A stretch of 64,000 nt of DNA from Aequorivita echinoideorum. GTDB taxonomy: Bacteria > Bacteroidota > Bacteroidia > Flavobacteriales > Flavobacteriaceae. The position numbers and the translations under genes were made by a program. The notes under the pieces are model-generated. The model did no database searches and was not told the DNA's origin. It worked only from the letters and a program-made list of their open reading frames with translations. The stretch covers positions 186,001 through 250,000 of the forward strand of contig NZ_JAHCTB010000002.1 in assembly GCF_018476645.1 (NCBI RefSeq). The letters are read 5' to 3'. Of this stretch, positions 7,367 to 16,323 are shown one piece after another (the stretch's first letter is position 1; the number at the start of each line of letters is the position of its first letter).

Positions 7367-8161
7367 ATGAGAACTTTCAATTTGCTGATATTTTTAGTCC
7401 TGATTGCAATTTCTGCAGTTTCCTGCAAAAACGATAAAGGCTTGCCCGCAACCGAAAAAAAAGGAGAACTTTCTTCCGATATTCAAGAGAATATCGTGAA
7501 CCATTCTGAATGGGACGCACTTTTGAAAAAATATGTAGATGAGAAAGGCTATGTAGATTATCCCGGTTTTCAGTCAGACAGTTTGAAATTAAACGCTTAT
7601 ATGAAAAATCTGGCGGAAAATCCGCCGCAGGAATCGTGGCCTATTGAAGAGCAGTTGGCATATTACATCAACAGTTACAATGCCGGTACGGTGCAATTGA
7701 TTATTCGGAATAATATGCCGGGAAGTATCAAAGATATTACGGATGACGGCGGGCCCTGGGGGACTGAGTTCATTAAAATAGGCGATAAAACCGTTTCCCT
7801 AAATACCATTGAAAAGGGAATTCTTCAGCCAATGAAAGAGCCGCGCATTCATTTCGCCATTAATTGTGCCAGCGAAAGCTGCCCAAAATTGCTTCGGGAA
7901 GCGTACACCGCGAAAAATGTGGATGAATTGATGACCCGTGCCACGAACGAATTTTTGAATGGCCCAAAAAATCAAATTACCCCGAATGATCCCAAAATCA
8001 GTTCAATTTTCGAATTTTATCCAGCAGATTTTAAGGTTGATGGAAAAACCATCATAGAGTTTATCAATGAATATTCGGATGTGAAAATCAATAAAGATGC
8101 GGAGTTAAATTATATTCCGTACGATTGGAGCTTGAACAACCAACAAAATATTCCGCAGTAG
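7367..8161 (+). CDS. DUF547 lipoprotein, second copy
   Basis: 264 residues, a paralogue of the gene 900 bases upstream. A lipoprotein signal (LLIFLVLIAISAVSC, lipid-modified Cys at about residue 20) is followed by HSEWDALLKKYVDEKGYVDY, LAYYINSYNAGTVQLI and EPRIHFAINCASESCPKL, matching the first copy segment by segment. The pair clearly arose by duplication and then diverged. The stop codon directly abuts the ATG of the flavin oxidoreductase gene, so the two are coupled. Function unknown; co-occurrence with TIGR04283-type transferases suggests a step on the outside of the inner membrane in the same pathway. Confidence 0.85.
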   Translation: MRTFNLLIFLVLIAISAVSCKNDKGLPATEKKGELSSDIQENIVNHSEWDALLKKYVDEKGYVDYPGFQSDSLKLNAYMKNLAENPPQESWPIEEQLAYYINSYNAGTVQLIIRNNMPGSIKDITDDGGPWGTEFIKIGDKTVSLNTIEKGILQPMKEPRIHFAINCASESCPKLLREAYTAKNVDELMTRATNEFLNGPKNQITPNDPKISSIFEFYPADFKVDGKTIIEFINEYSDVKINKDAELNYIPYDWSLNNQQNIPQ

Positions 8162-9445
8162 ATGGATCACATAGTAATCATTGGAAATGGAATTGCCGGC
8201 GTTACCGCGGCAAGGCATATTCGGAAACTTTCGGATAAAAAAATTACCATTATTTCCGGTGAAAGTGAACATTTTTGGAGCCGCACTGCCCTCATGTACA
8301 TTTATATGGGGCATTTGAAATATGAACACACAAAGCCGTACGAAGATTGGTTCTGGAAAAAAAATAGAATTGATTTGGTTCAGGATTGGGTAAAATCCAT
8401 TGATTTTTCTGAAAAAAAATGCATTCTCGAAAGCGGCGAAGCCATTGAATATTCCCAATTGATAATTGCCACAGGAAGCACAACAAAATTCCACGGCTGG
8501 CGAGGGCAGGAAAGTAAGGCAGTGGTTGGTATGGTTTCGCTTCAGGATTTGGAACAGATTGAAAAATACGCGCAAAATAATGATGTTTGCAAAAATGCGG
8601 TGCTCGTGGGCGGGGGTTTAATTGGGGTTGAACTTGCTGAAATGCTTCACACCAGAAAAATTCCCGTTACATTTTTGGTTCGGGAAAAAGGATTTTGGGC
8701 AGGAACGCTACCGCAGCAATCCGCAGACTTAATTTCCAGAGAAATAGCCAGCCACGGAATAAATTTGCTTCACGAAGAAGAATTGGCTGAAATATTTTCG
8801 GATGAAAGCGGAAAAGTCTCTTCAGTAAAAACTAAATCAGGAAAAATTTTACCCTGTGATTTTCTCGGAATTTGTTCTGGCGTAAAACCGAATATTGATT
8901 GGCTGAAAAATACACCCCTCGATTGCGACGAAGGAATTCTCGTCGACAGATTCTTAAAAACTAATCAAGAAAATGTATATGCCATTGGCGATTGCGCCCA
9001 GCAACGTGAAGCGGTACGGGAGCGAAAAAGCGTGGAAGCCGTGTGGTACACTGGCCGGATGATGGGCGAAACCGTGGCGCAAACCATTTGCAACAATCCC
9101 ACGGAATGGAATCCGGGAATCTGGTTCAATTCCGCAAAATTTTTCAATATAGAATACCAAACCTACGGTCGCGTTTGGAACAAACCGAAGGAAGAAAACT
9201 CCCATTATCACTGGGAATGTGAAACTGGTAAACGCGCTATGGACATTGAATTTAGCACATCAAACAGAAAAGTAGTGGGCATAAATACCTTTGGAATTAG
9301 AATGAAACACAATGTTTGGGACCATTGGCTCAACAGCGAAAAAACAATTGATTTTACAATTGAAAATCTTGAAAAGGCGTGTTTTGATCCAGAATTCAAC
9401 AAAACGCCGCTTCAAAAGATAAAATTGCATTTTTCAAAATCTTAA
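8162..9445 (+). CDS. NAD(P)/FAD-dependent pyridine nucleotide-disulfide-type oxidoreductase
   Basis: 427 residues. An FAD-binding Rossmann motif is at the very N-terminus (IVIIGNGIAGVTAARHI), an NAD(P)H-binding GGGLIGVELAEML near residue 150, and a second flavin-contact motif ENVYAIGDCAQ near residue 275. The order is that of rubredoxin/ferredoxin reductases and the nitrite-reductase flavin domain, without obvious redox-active CxxxxC. It lies directly after the second DUF547 gene and 21 bases before a membrane ferredoxin gene, so the pair may pass electrons from NAD(P)H to iron-sulfur centres for the cluster. The C-terminal ~100 residues are less typical. Electron partner is inferred from position. 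Confidence 0.82.
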   Translation: MDHIVIIGNGIAGVTAARHIRKLSDKKITIISGESEHFWSRTALMYIYMGHLKYEHTKPYEDWFWKKNRIDLVQDWVKSIDFSEKKCILESGEAIEYSQLIIATGSTTKFHGWRGQESKAVVGMVSLQDLEQIEKYAQNNDVCKNAVLVGGGLIGVELAEMLHTRKIPVTFLVREKGFWAGTLPQQSADLISREIASHGINLLHEEELAEIFSDESGKVSSVKTKSGKILPCDFLGICSGVKPNIDWLKNTPLDCDEGILVDRFLKTNQENVYAIGDCAQQREAVRERKSVEAVWYTGRMMGETVAQTICNNPTEWNPGIWFNSAKFFNIEYQTYGRVWNKPKEENSHYHWECETGKRAMDIEFSTSNRKVVGINTFGIRMKHNVWDHWLNSEKTIDFTIENLEKACFDPEFNKTPLQKIKLHFSKS

Positions 9446-9466
9446 AAAATTAATTTATAAAAAAAT

Positions 9467-11362
9467 ATGGGCGCAATTCAAAATGATATGTCACTTTCTG
9501 GGCAACCGCCCGTAGCTTTAAATGCGCTTCAAAAAATAGGAACCGCGCTAGGTATCACAGGTCTTACTGTTTTGCTTTTGGCGGCTTTCAATATCAATTT
9601 GCCCGAGAATCCTATTTGGTTTTGGATTGCTTTTTTTGCAATGATAACAGGGGTTTTAGTGTTTACCTATGGCCAATATAAAGGCACGGAGGCAGGTATC
9701 AAAAATGATGGTGTCATGTTCAAGGCAATGACGTCGCGTGGTTTCGTTGCTTGGGTTTTAGGAATTGCACTCACCGTTTTTTACATTATTTTGTATTGGT
9801 TTCCCAATTTGCTCGGTGTGGTTGAGGGCGGCAAAAATACCGGCGTTGTTTCTCTTTTTGATCCGTTGAGTGAAAAATTGACCGGTGGACCATCCAGCCA
9901 GTGGTTTGTGTATGGCGTGCTTTATACCCTCGCCATTTTGCTCTTCGGAATAAAGTTTATTTGGAAATATCGCCACAATCGCTACGAGATTATCCGCACA
10001 TGCAGTGTGATGTTTTTTCAGCTTTGCTTCGCCTTTATGATTCCAAATATTATGGGAGCGCTAAGCATGCCCTCTTACGATTTAAAAAATATTTGGCCGC
10101 TTAATTACGATTTATTCTCGGGCAGGCTTGAGGAGTTTACAAATTTTGGTAGCATCGGTACTATAATGCTCATCTTTGGATTGCTTTCCATTTTTGTAAT
10201 TACGCCCATTCTTACCTATAAATATGGCAAACGCTGGTATTGTAGTTGGGTTTGTGGTTGTGGTGGTCTTGCGGAAACGGCAGGCGATCCATACCGGCAT
10301 CTCAGCGATAAGCGCATGGTCGCTTGGAAAATTGAACGTTGGGTAGTGCATAGCGTTGTGGTTTTTGTAACCGTTATGACCGTGGCAATGGTCTATTCAT
10401 TCATAAAAAATAAGGAATCGGAATCTATTGGACCTTGGAATAATTTCGAAAAAAATATAGTTTTTGTAAGCGAAAGAGATGGCACACCGCTCGCTGAACG
10501 CGGAAAAAAAGCCGCCGAAGCTGGTGCAAGCCGCTTTATTTATGTTGATAGGGAAGGAAACGGTGACAATATTTCGTTTGAAAATATGGGCAGCATTGGT
10601 ATTCCCTTTCATATTATTTCTTATAATGAAAATGCCCAAGTAATTAAACAGATTGAGGAAGGTGTTCAAGGAACGTTGCTTTTGGCCGGAGCGCCACGAC
10701 AGGAAATTGTGGTGGAAGCGGAAACTGGTGGCAAAGTGTATGATGATGTGTGGCTGGACAAAGGTTTGTTTATTTGGTTGGTAGTGACACTACTAACGCT
10801 GGTTTTTGGCTGGGCAATGATCTTTAGGCGTGAACAGTTGGCAAAGGATGCAAAGTTGGCCGCAATATCATATTTCACCATACTCATCAGCCTTTTGCTG
10901 TACAATCATTTGAACAATACTGGGACACTTTTTCTCTTCCCAGGTTATCAATTGCACAAAGTATATGGTTTTTTGATTGGAGCCGTTTTCAGTGGTGTTA
11001 TCGGGGTTGGTTTTTATCCTATTTTTGGCAGTAGGGTTTGGTGCCGTTTTGGATGCCCAATGGCTGCTATTCTTGGGTTTCAGCAGCGCTTATTTTCACG
11101 TTTCAGGATTACTACCAATGGCGGACAATGCATTTCCTGCGGAAATTGCTCCACCTATTGCGAAATGGGAATTGATGTTCGAGCTTATGCACAAAAAGGC
11201 GAAAATATAGTACGCTCAAGTTGTGTAGGCTGTGGCATCTGCTCGGCGGTATGCCCGCGCGGAGTTTTAAAATTGGAAAACGGTCCATTAAAAAACAGAA
11301 TCAACAGCAATGAAATTTTGTTGGGAAATGATATCGATTTAATGAATTACGTGAATAAATAA
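9467..11362 (+). CDS. NapH/NosR-like membrane polyferredoxin
   Basis: 631 residues with about ten transmembrane segments. Two cysteine motifs at membrane boundaries, WYCSWVCGCGG (about residue 260) and WCRFGCPMAAILG (about 525), resemble the CP motifs of the NapH/NosR/CcoG group. A soluble insert of about 100 residues lies between. The C-terminus carries two 4Fe-4S sites: CISCGNCSTYC and CVGCGICSAVCP, the first lacking the usual Pro after the last Cys. Such proteins conduct electrons across or along the membrane. The flavin oxidoreductase gene ends 21 bases upstream. It could feed reducing power to the radical SAM enzyme or to the oxygenase-type membrane protein; this is inference from neighbourhood. 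Confidence 0.8.
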   Translation: MGAIQNDMSLSGQPPVALNALQKIGTALGITGLTVLLLAAFNINLPENPIWFWIAFFAMITGVLVFTYGQYKGTEAGIKNDGVMFKAMTSRGFVAWVLGIALTVFYIILYWFPNLLGVVEGGKNTGVVSLFDPLSEKLTGGPSSQWFVYGVLYTLAILLFGIKFIWKYRHNRYEIIRTCSVMFFQLCFAFMIPNIMGALSMPSYDLKNIWPLNYDLFSGRLEEFTNFGSIGTIMLIFGLLSIFVITPILTYKYGKRWYCSWVCGCGGLAETAGDPYRHLSDKRMVAWKIERWVVHSVVVFVTVMTVAMVYSFIKNKESESIGPWNNFEKNIVFVSERDGTPLAERGKKAAEAGASRFIYVDREGNGDNISFENMGSIGIPFHIISYNENAQVIKQIEEGVQGTLLLAGAPRQEIVVEAETGGKVYDDVWLDKGLFIWLVVTLLTLVFGWAMIFRREQLAKDAKLAAISYFTILISLLLYNHLNNTGTLFLFPGYQLHKVYGFLIGAVFSGVIGVGFYPIFGSRVWCRFGCPMAAILGFQQRLFSRFRITTNGGQCISCGNCSTYCEMGIDVRAYAQKGENIVRSSCVGCGICSAVCPRGVLKLENGPLKNRINSNEILLGNDIDLMNYVNK

Positions 11363-11473
11363 TCATTTTTTCAGCAATTTTCGATCTTAACCGTTAGGTT
11401 TTATTACAGTTTGCGTCCAAAGTTTGTCACAAATTTTTATGACCTTCGCAACCTGAAAACCACAAGTTCTGCA

Positions 11474-12166
11474 ATGGTTCCAAACATCAAAGTAATTATT
11501 CCCGCTTTCAATGAAGAAAAATCCATTGCCCAAGTTATTGCGGATATTCCGAATATAGTTTCCGAAATAATTGTGGTAGATAACAACTCGAACGATAAAA
11601 CTGGAGAAGTCGCTAAAAATGCAGGTGCCACGGTACTTTTTCAACCAAAATCAGGGTACGGAAATGCCTGTTTAAAAGGATTGGAATACCTTGAAATACT
11701 GAACCCCAAACCAGATATTGTCGTTTTTCTGGATGGCGATTACAGCGATTATCCTGAGGAATTGACAAAATTAGTAGCCCCAATTATTGAAAAGAATATC
11801 GATTTTGTAATAGGGGCTCGCGATAAAGAGTTACGCGAAACAGGATCCATGACATTTCCGCAGCGTTTCGGTAATGAATTGGCAACCCGATTGATGCGTT
11901 TATTTTTCAATTCAAAATTTACTGATTTGGGTCCCTTCCGTGCTATTAAGTACAACAGATTGCTCGCACTGAACATGGAGGATAAAACCTATGGTTGGAC
12001 AGTAGAAATGCAACTGAAAATTCTCAAAAAGAAATTCTCTTACGTTGAAATTCCCGTAAAATACCGAAACAGGATTGGAGTTTCAAAAGTTTCGGGGACT
12101 TTAAAAGGTGCTATATTTGCAGGCATAAAAATTCTGGGATGGATTTTTAAATATTCACTAAAATGA
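11474..12166 (+). CDS. GT2 glycosyltransferase, dolichol/polyprenyl-phosphate sugar synthase-like
   Basis: 230 residues from the ATG at 11474; a TTG 63 bases upstream would add 21 residues unlike the family, so I reject it. The GT-A motifs are IIPAFNEEKSIAQVI, VVDNNSNDKTGEV and a FLDGDYSDYPEEL DxD-type metal site, as in DPM1-like transferases that load a sugar onto a polyprenyl phosphate. There is no C-terminal membrane anchor of the multi-pass type. The last codons overlap the start of the next glycosyltransferase gene by ATGA. A gap of 111 bases separates it from the membrane ferredoxin gene. It may provide a lipid-linked sugar for the following processive-type transferase. Confidence 0.8.
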   Translation: MVPNIKVIIPAFNEEKSIAQVIADIPNIVSEIIVVDNNSNDKTGEVAKNAGATVLFQPKSGYGNACLKGLEYLEILNPKPDIVVFLDGDYSDYPEELTKLVAPIIEKNIDFVIGARDKELRETGSMTFPQRFGNELATRLMRLFFNSKFTDLGPFRAIKYNRLLALNMEDKTYGWTVEMQLKILKKKFSYVEIPVKYRNRIGVSKVSGTLKGAIFAGIKILGWIFKYSLK

Positions 12167-13653
12167 TTTTTGTTTACTTCGTCGTTGGCATTTACGCCCT
12201 TTCACTTTTACTTATTTTTTTCTACGCACTCGCGCAACTCAATCTTCTGTTTAATTATTTAAAAGCAAAAAAAAATCACAGGGAAGGCGAAAAATTCAAT
12301 TTCAACAATCCCGAAGAAATTCCGTTTGTAACCATTCAACTCCCAGTTTACAATGAACTTTATGTAATGCAACGCTTGCTTGATAACATTGTTGAAATAG
12401 ATTATCCTTCGGAAAAGTTGCAGATTCAGGTATTGGACGACAGCACCGATGAATCTTTTGAAAGCACTGCAATTCATATAAAAGAACTGCAAAACAGAGG
12501 AATCAATATTCAGCATATTTCACGAAAAAATAGAACTGGTTTTAAAGCCGGGGCATTGAAAGAAGGTTTAAAAACCGCAACCGGGGAATTTATTGCCATT
12601 TTTGATTCCGATTTTCTTCCGAAGAAGGATTGGCTGCAAAAAACAATTCCCTATTTCAAAGATGAAAAAATTGGTGTTGTTCAAACGCGCTGGGGGCATA
12701 TAAATCGTGATTATTCGTTGCTTACGAAAATTCAGGCTTTTGCGCTTGACTTCCACTTTATTTTGGAACAAACGGGTAGAAATTTTGGCAACCATTTTAT
12801 AAATTTTAATGGGACGGCGGGCGTTTGGCGTAAATCCTGTATCCTCGATGCGGGGAATTGGCAGGGCGATACGCTCACAGAAGATCTCGATTTAAGCTAC
12901 CGTGCCCAATTGAAAAATTGGAAATTCAAATATTTGGAAGATGTGGAGACCCCAGCGGAATTGCCCGTGGTTATAAGCGCTGCGAAAAGCCAACAATTTC
13001 GCTGGAACAAAGGCGCTGCGGAAAATTTCCAGAAAAATTATTTTTCAATTTTAAAGGATTCTGAGATTTCATGGAGGACAAAATTCCATAGTTTTTTTCA
13101 TCTTTTGAATAGCAGTATGTTTATTTTGATATTGATGATTGCGGTTTTGAGCGTACCCATGCTTTACATAAAAGCAAAAAATCCAGAGCTGAAATATCTG
13201 TTTTATGTGCTGGCAACTTTTGCCCTGAGTACGCTAATTTTCTTCGTTTGTTATTGGATTACTTTTTCGAGGATTCACGGCGGCGGATGGAAAAATTTCA
13301 TCAGATATATTGGTATGTTTTTCACATTTTTTTCAGTGGCCATGGGCTTTTCGGTACATAATTCATTGGCGGTTTTGGAGGGCCATTTTGGCAAAAAGAG
13401 TGAATTTATACGCACGCCAAAATTCAATGTGGGCAGTTTTAAAGAAACATGGAAAAGCAATAAATATCTCACCCATCAATTTTCGGCCATTACAATTATT
13501 GAAGGATTTTTAATGCTCTATTTTGCTTTTGGAATGTTCAGCGCATTTACGGTTGGCAATACGGGTGGGGATTTTGGGCTTTTTCCCTTTCACCTAATGT
13601 TGTTTATTGGCTTCGGCTTTGTGTTTTTTTCTTCGCTTAAACCTTTAAAATAA
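12163..13653 (+). CDS. Membrane GT2 glycosyltransferase, cellulose-synthase-like
   Basis: 496 residues: an N-terminal membrane helix (residues 3-28), a large cytoplasmic GT-A domain, then at least four C-terminal membrane helices. The catalytic signature of processive GT2 enzymes is complete: VLDDSTDES, FDSDFLP, a TEDLDLSYR motif and QQFRWNKG (QxxRW). Enzymes of this form make and sometimes export beta-linked glycans, or glycosylate lipids at the membrane (glucosyl-ceramide synthase-like CESA family members). It ends the co-directional run: the next gene is convergent and its stop codon starts at the very next base. Substrate not predictable. Confidence 0.85.
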   Translation: MIFVYFVVGIYALSLLLIFFYALAQLNLLFNYLKAKKNHREGEKFNFNNPEEIPFVTIQLPVYNELYVMQRLLDNIVEIDYPSEKLQIQVLDDSTDESFESTAIHIKELQNRGINIQHISRKNRTGFKAGALKEGLKTATGEFIAIFDSDFLPKKDWLQKTIPYFKDEKIGVVQTRWGHINRDYSLLTKIQAFALDFHFILEQTGRNFGNHFINFNGTAGVWRKSCILDAGNWQGDTLTEDLDLSYRAQLKNWKFKYLEDVETPAELPVVISAAKSQQFRWNKGAAENFQKNYFSILKDSEISWRTKFHSFFHLLNSSMFILILMIAVLSVPMLYIKAKNPELKYLFYVLATFALSTLIFFVCYWITFSRIHGGGWKNFIRYIGMFFTFFSVAMGFSVHNSLAVLEGHFGKKSEFIRTPKFNVGSFKETWKSNKYLTHQFSAITIIEGFLMLYFAFGMFSAFTVGNTGGDFGLFPFHLMLFIGFGFVFFSSLKPLK

Positions 13654-14574
13654 TTATTTTCTGAACGAGTAAATAAACTGCTGTGGCGTCATCAATTCCA
13701 ATTTTTTGAATTGACGGTTGAAATAGCTCACATTGTTAAAGCCAGATTTGAAGGCTATTTCAGAAATAAGCATATTTTTATTTTCCTTCATCAATTTTTT
13801 GGCGAACTTAATTTTTTCAGAATTCATAAAATCTACGGGCGAAATCCCCAATGTATTCTTGAACTTTTTATGAAAACTGGACGAACTCATATATGCTTTT
13901 TCCGCAAGTTGTTCCACATTTATGGACCTATCGGTTAGGTTTTCCTTTATATATTTTACCACAGAGCCAATGCGCGTATCACTAAAAATATCAAGCGTAT
14001 CATTGAGAATGCTTTGCTTCGCCTTGGTCTGCAACAGCCGGATTATCAACTCTTGAATCATTAAATCCAATAATGCATCTTTTGAGGCAGAATTATGCGT
14101 AAACGTACTTACTAATCTTTCGATCAAATAATTGACCTCAACTTGGTTGGTTAAATGCGAAGCTGTGCCCTTTTCAAGATTCCAGTTATTATTTTCTTCC
14201 TCAAAATTAATCTGCTCATTAAATTTCAGAGCGACTTCACTAATCTTTCCCGGGTCTATACCAAGTGCCAGACACTGCGTGGGACTTGCTTGGGTAGCTA
14301 TGGGAAAATCAATTACCATTTCTTCATTGGCGGGCATCACCACAGATTCACCAGGCAAAAATTCGAAATCCGGCAAATATTTAAGATGCATAATTTTTTT
14401 GCCCGTGAGCATACTCGCAATCACTGGAAAATCGAACGTTAGGGAAACACGTTCAGCAGCTTTGTGGGTTTCGAAGATATTCAACTCAGCATACTCTGCA
14501 TTGTAGGTCGTGCGGTTTTCAACCAGTGTATAGATTTTTCGGCTTTCCCTATGGTTTCGCAGTGAGTGTTCCAT
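13654..14574 (-). CDS. AraC-family transcriptional regulator
   Basis: 306 residues. The N-terminal half matches the AraC_N sensor domain seen in regulators of aldehyde/alcohol dehydrogenases, and the C-terminal ~100 residues form two helix-turn-helix motifs (VEQLAEKAYMSSSSFHKKFK and ISEIAFKSGFNNVSYFNRQFKK). It is divergent from the aldehyde dehydrogenase gene, with a 141-base intergenic region carrying an 11-bp inverted repeat, so it probably controls that gene and itself. Its stop codon abuts the stop codon of the converging glycosyltransferase gene with no spacer, leaving no room for a separate terminator. Ligand unknown. Confidence 0.9.
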   Translation of the reverse strand: MEHSLRNHRESRKIYTLVENRTTYNAEYAELNIFETHKAAERVSLTFDFPVIASMLTGKKIMHLKYLPDFEFLPGESVVMPANEEMVIDFPIATQASPTQCLALGIDPGKISEVALKFNEQINFEEENNNWNLEKGTASHLTNQVEVNYLIERLVSTFTHNSASKDALLDLMIQELIIRLLQTKAKQSILNDTLDIFSDTRIGSVVKYIKENLTDRSINVEQLAEKAYMSSSSFHKKFKNTLGISPVDFMNSEKIKFAKKLMKENKNMLISEIAFKSGFNNVSYFNRQFKKLELMTPQQFIYSFRK

Positions 14575-14592
14575 TCACCAATAGTACAAAAA

Positions 14593-14631
14593 AATAACAC
14601 AATTCTATTAAAGTTACAGTATTGTGTTATT
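14593..14631. promoter_or_regulatory. Inverted repeat, candidate AraC operator
   Basis: Perfect 11-bp arms AATAACACAAT (14593-14603) and ATTGTGTTATT (14621-14631) are separated by 17 bases in the divergent region between the AraC regulator and the aldehyde dehydrogenase. No T-run follows either arm, so it is not a typical terminator. A regulator binding site is the simplest reading. Confidence 0.4.
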
Positions 14632-14715
14632 GGTTGATAGAATTGTTCAAGTTATTGCGAAATTATTAAAATATCTTTATTAAAATTAAAAAAGTGATAA
14701 TCAAAATCAAAAACT

Positions 14716-16239
14716 ATGAGTACGATCCAAACCGAGAAAGGAAAGGCAATCGAAAAGCCGGAATTCAAAGATACATACGATAATTTTATAGCAGGAAAAT
14801 GGGTAGCTCCCGTAAAGGGCGAATATTTTGAAAGCATTTCGCCAGTAGACGGCAATGCATTCACAAAAGTAGCACGCTCCACTCAGGAAGATGTGGACAA
14901 GGCGATTGATGCCGCTTGGGAAGCTGCCAAAAGCTGGAACAATACCTCTGCCACGGAGCGCAGCAACGTACTCCTGAAAATTGCGGATGTTATAGAAAAG
15001 AACATTGAGGTGCTTGCACGTGCGGAAACCTGGGACAATGGCAAACCTATACGTGAAACCAGCGCTGCCGATCTTCCACTTGCTGTGGACCACTTCCGAT
15101 ATTTTGCCGGTGTAATCCGCGCTGAGGAAGGCGGAGCCAGTGAACTCGATGAAAATACTGTTTCCCTTAATATTTGGGAACCCCTTGGCGTGGTCGGGCA
15201 AATAATTCCATGGAACTTTCCCCTATTAATGGCTACTTGGAAACTTGCCCCGGCACTCGCCGCCGGAAATTGTGTAGTACTGAAACCTGCCGAACAAACC
15301 CCTGTAAGTATTATGATTTTGGCAGAAATGATACAGGATATTGTTCCAGCCGGAGTCTTGAATATCATAAACGGTTTTGGTCTTGAAGCCGGAAAACCTC
15401 TGGCATCAAGTTCAAGGATAAATAAAATTGCATTTACTGGCGAAACCACTACCGGCCAACTTATCATGCAATATGCTTCAAAAAACATTATTCCGGTTAC
15501 TTTGGAGTTGGGCGGTAAATCCCCCAATATTTTCTTCAAAAGTATTATGGATGCAGATGATGATTTTTTCGACAAAGCTATTGAAGGCGCAGTACTTTTC
15601 GCTTTCAATCAAGGCGAAGTATGTACTTGCCCATCAAGAATTTTGGTAGAGGAAAGCATTTTTGATGACTTTATGAAGCGCGTTGTGGAAAGAACAAAGG
15701 CCATAAAAATTGGCCATCCGCTTGATCCTGACACGATGATGGGCGCACAGGCATCCAACGACCAATATGAGAAAATCCTCAATTATTTAAAAATAGGAAA
15801 AGAGGAAGGCTGTGAAGTTCTAACTGGCGGTGAAGCGGCTTACAATGAAGGTCTGGAAGGGGGTTATTACATTCAGCCCACAATTTTTAAGGGAAATAAC
15901 AAAATGCGCGTTTTCCAAGAGGAGATCTTTGGCCCAGTGGTTTGCGTAACTACGTTTAAAGACGAAGAAGAAGCCATTGAAATAGCAAATGACACCCTTT
16001 ATGGATTGGGTGCGGGCGTCTGGACTCGGGATATGCACCAGGCCTATCAAGTGGCGCGAAAGGTAAAAGCTGGGCGTGTTTGGGTAAACAATTACCACGC
16101 CTATCCGGCACACGCACCTTTTGGGGGCTATAAAAAATCTGGTATTGGCCGCGAAAACCACAAAATGATGCTGGACCATTACAGGCAGACAAAAAATATG
16201 CTTATTTCATATGATAAAAAGAAATTAGGTTTCTTTTAA
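14716..16239 (+). CDS. NAD(P)-dependent aldehyde dehydrogenase (AldA/ExaC type)
   Basis: 507 residues, the usual length. Diagnostic motifs are [20 protein letters not shown] in the cofactor domain, the general-base segment [12 protein letters not shown], and the catalytic cysteine in [11 protein letters not shown] (about residue 303). The C-terminus has GVWTRD and the [13 protein letters not shown] block. This subgroup oxidises acetaldehyde and related short or aromatic aldehydes to acids and is often paired with DUF779, as here. An AraC regulator is transcribed divergently. A clear hairpin terminator follows. Likely role: aldehyde detoxification or catabolism under AraC control; exact substrate unknown. 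Confidence 0.92.
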   Translation: MSTIQTEKGKAIEKPEFKDTYDNFIAGKWVAPVKGEYFESISPVDGNAFTKVARSTQEDVDKAIDAAWEAAKSWNNTSATERSNVLLKIADVIEKNIEVLARAETWDNGKPIRETSAADLPLAVDHFRYFAGVIRAEEGGASELDENTVSLNIWEPLGVVGQIIPWNFPLLMATWKLAPALAAGNCVVLKPAEQTPVSIMILAEMIQDIVPAGVLNIINGFGLEAGKPLASSSRINKIAFTGETTTGQLIMQYASKNIIPVTLELGGKSPNIFFKSIMDADDDFFDKAIEGAVLFAFNQGEVCTCPSRILVEESIFDDFMKRVVERTKAIKIGHPLDPDTMMGAQASNDQYEKILNYLKIGKEEGCEVLTGGEAAYNEGLEGGYYIQPTIFKGNNKMRVFQEEIFGPVVCVTTFKDEEEAIEIANDTLYGLGAGVWTRDMHQAYQVARKVKAGRVWVNNYHAYPAHAPFGGYKKSGIGRENHKMMLDHYRQTKNMLISYDKKKLGFF

Positions 16240-16256
16240 ATTAATTATAGATTAAA

Positions 16257-16303
16257 AAAAGTTGCCTTTGTCCGGTCTGGAAAAGGCAACTTTTATTTTT
16301 TTT
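16257..16303 (+). terminator. Rho-independent terminator after aldehyde dehydrogenase
   Basis: Arms AAAAGTTGCCTTT and AAAGGCAACTTTT enclose a short loop, followed by a T-rich run. It lies between the dehydrogenase stop and the DUF779 gene, so the second gene may depend on read-through or on its own promoter. Confidence 0.75.
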
Positions 16304-16323
16304 AATTTCAGAAAAACAATGTT

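Noticed and set aside
11411-11473. N-terminal extension of the GT2 gene from a TTG
   Set aside because: The added 21 residues are unlike the family, whose N-terminus begins just before IIPAFNEE; the ATG at 11474 is better.
14132-14506. 124-codon plus-strand frame opposite the AraC gene
   Set aside because: Antisense shadow; the AraC gene has recognisable helix-turn-helix motifs and sensor domain.
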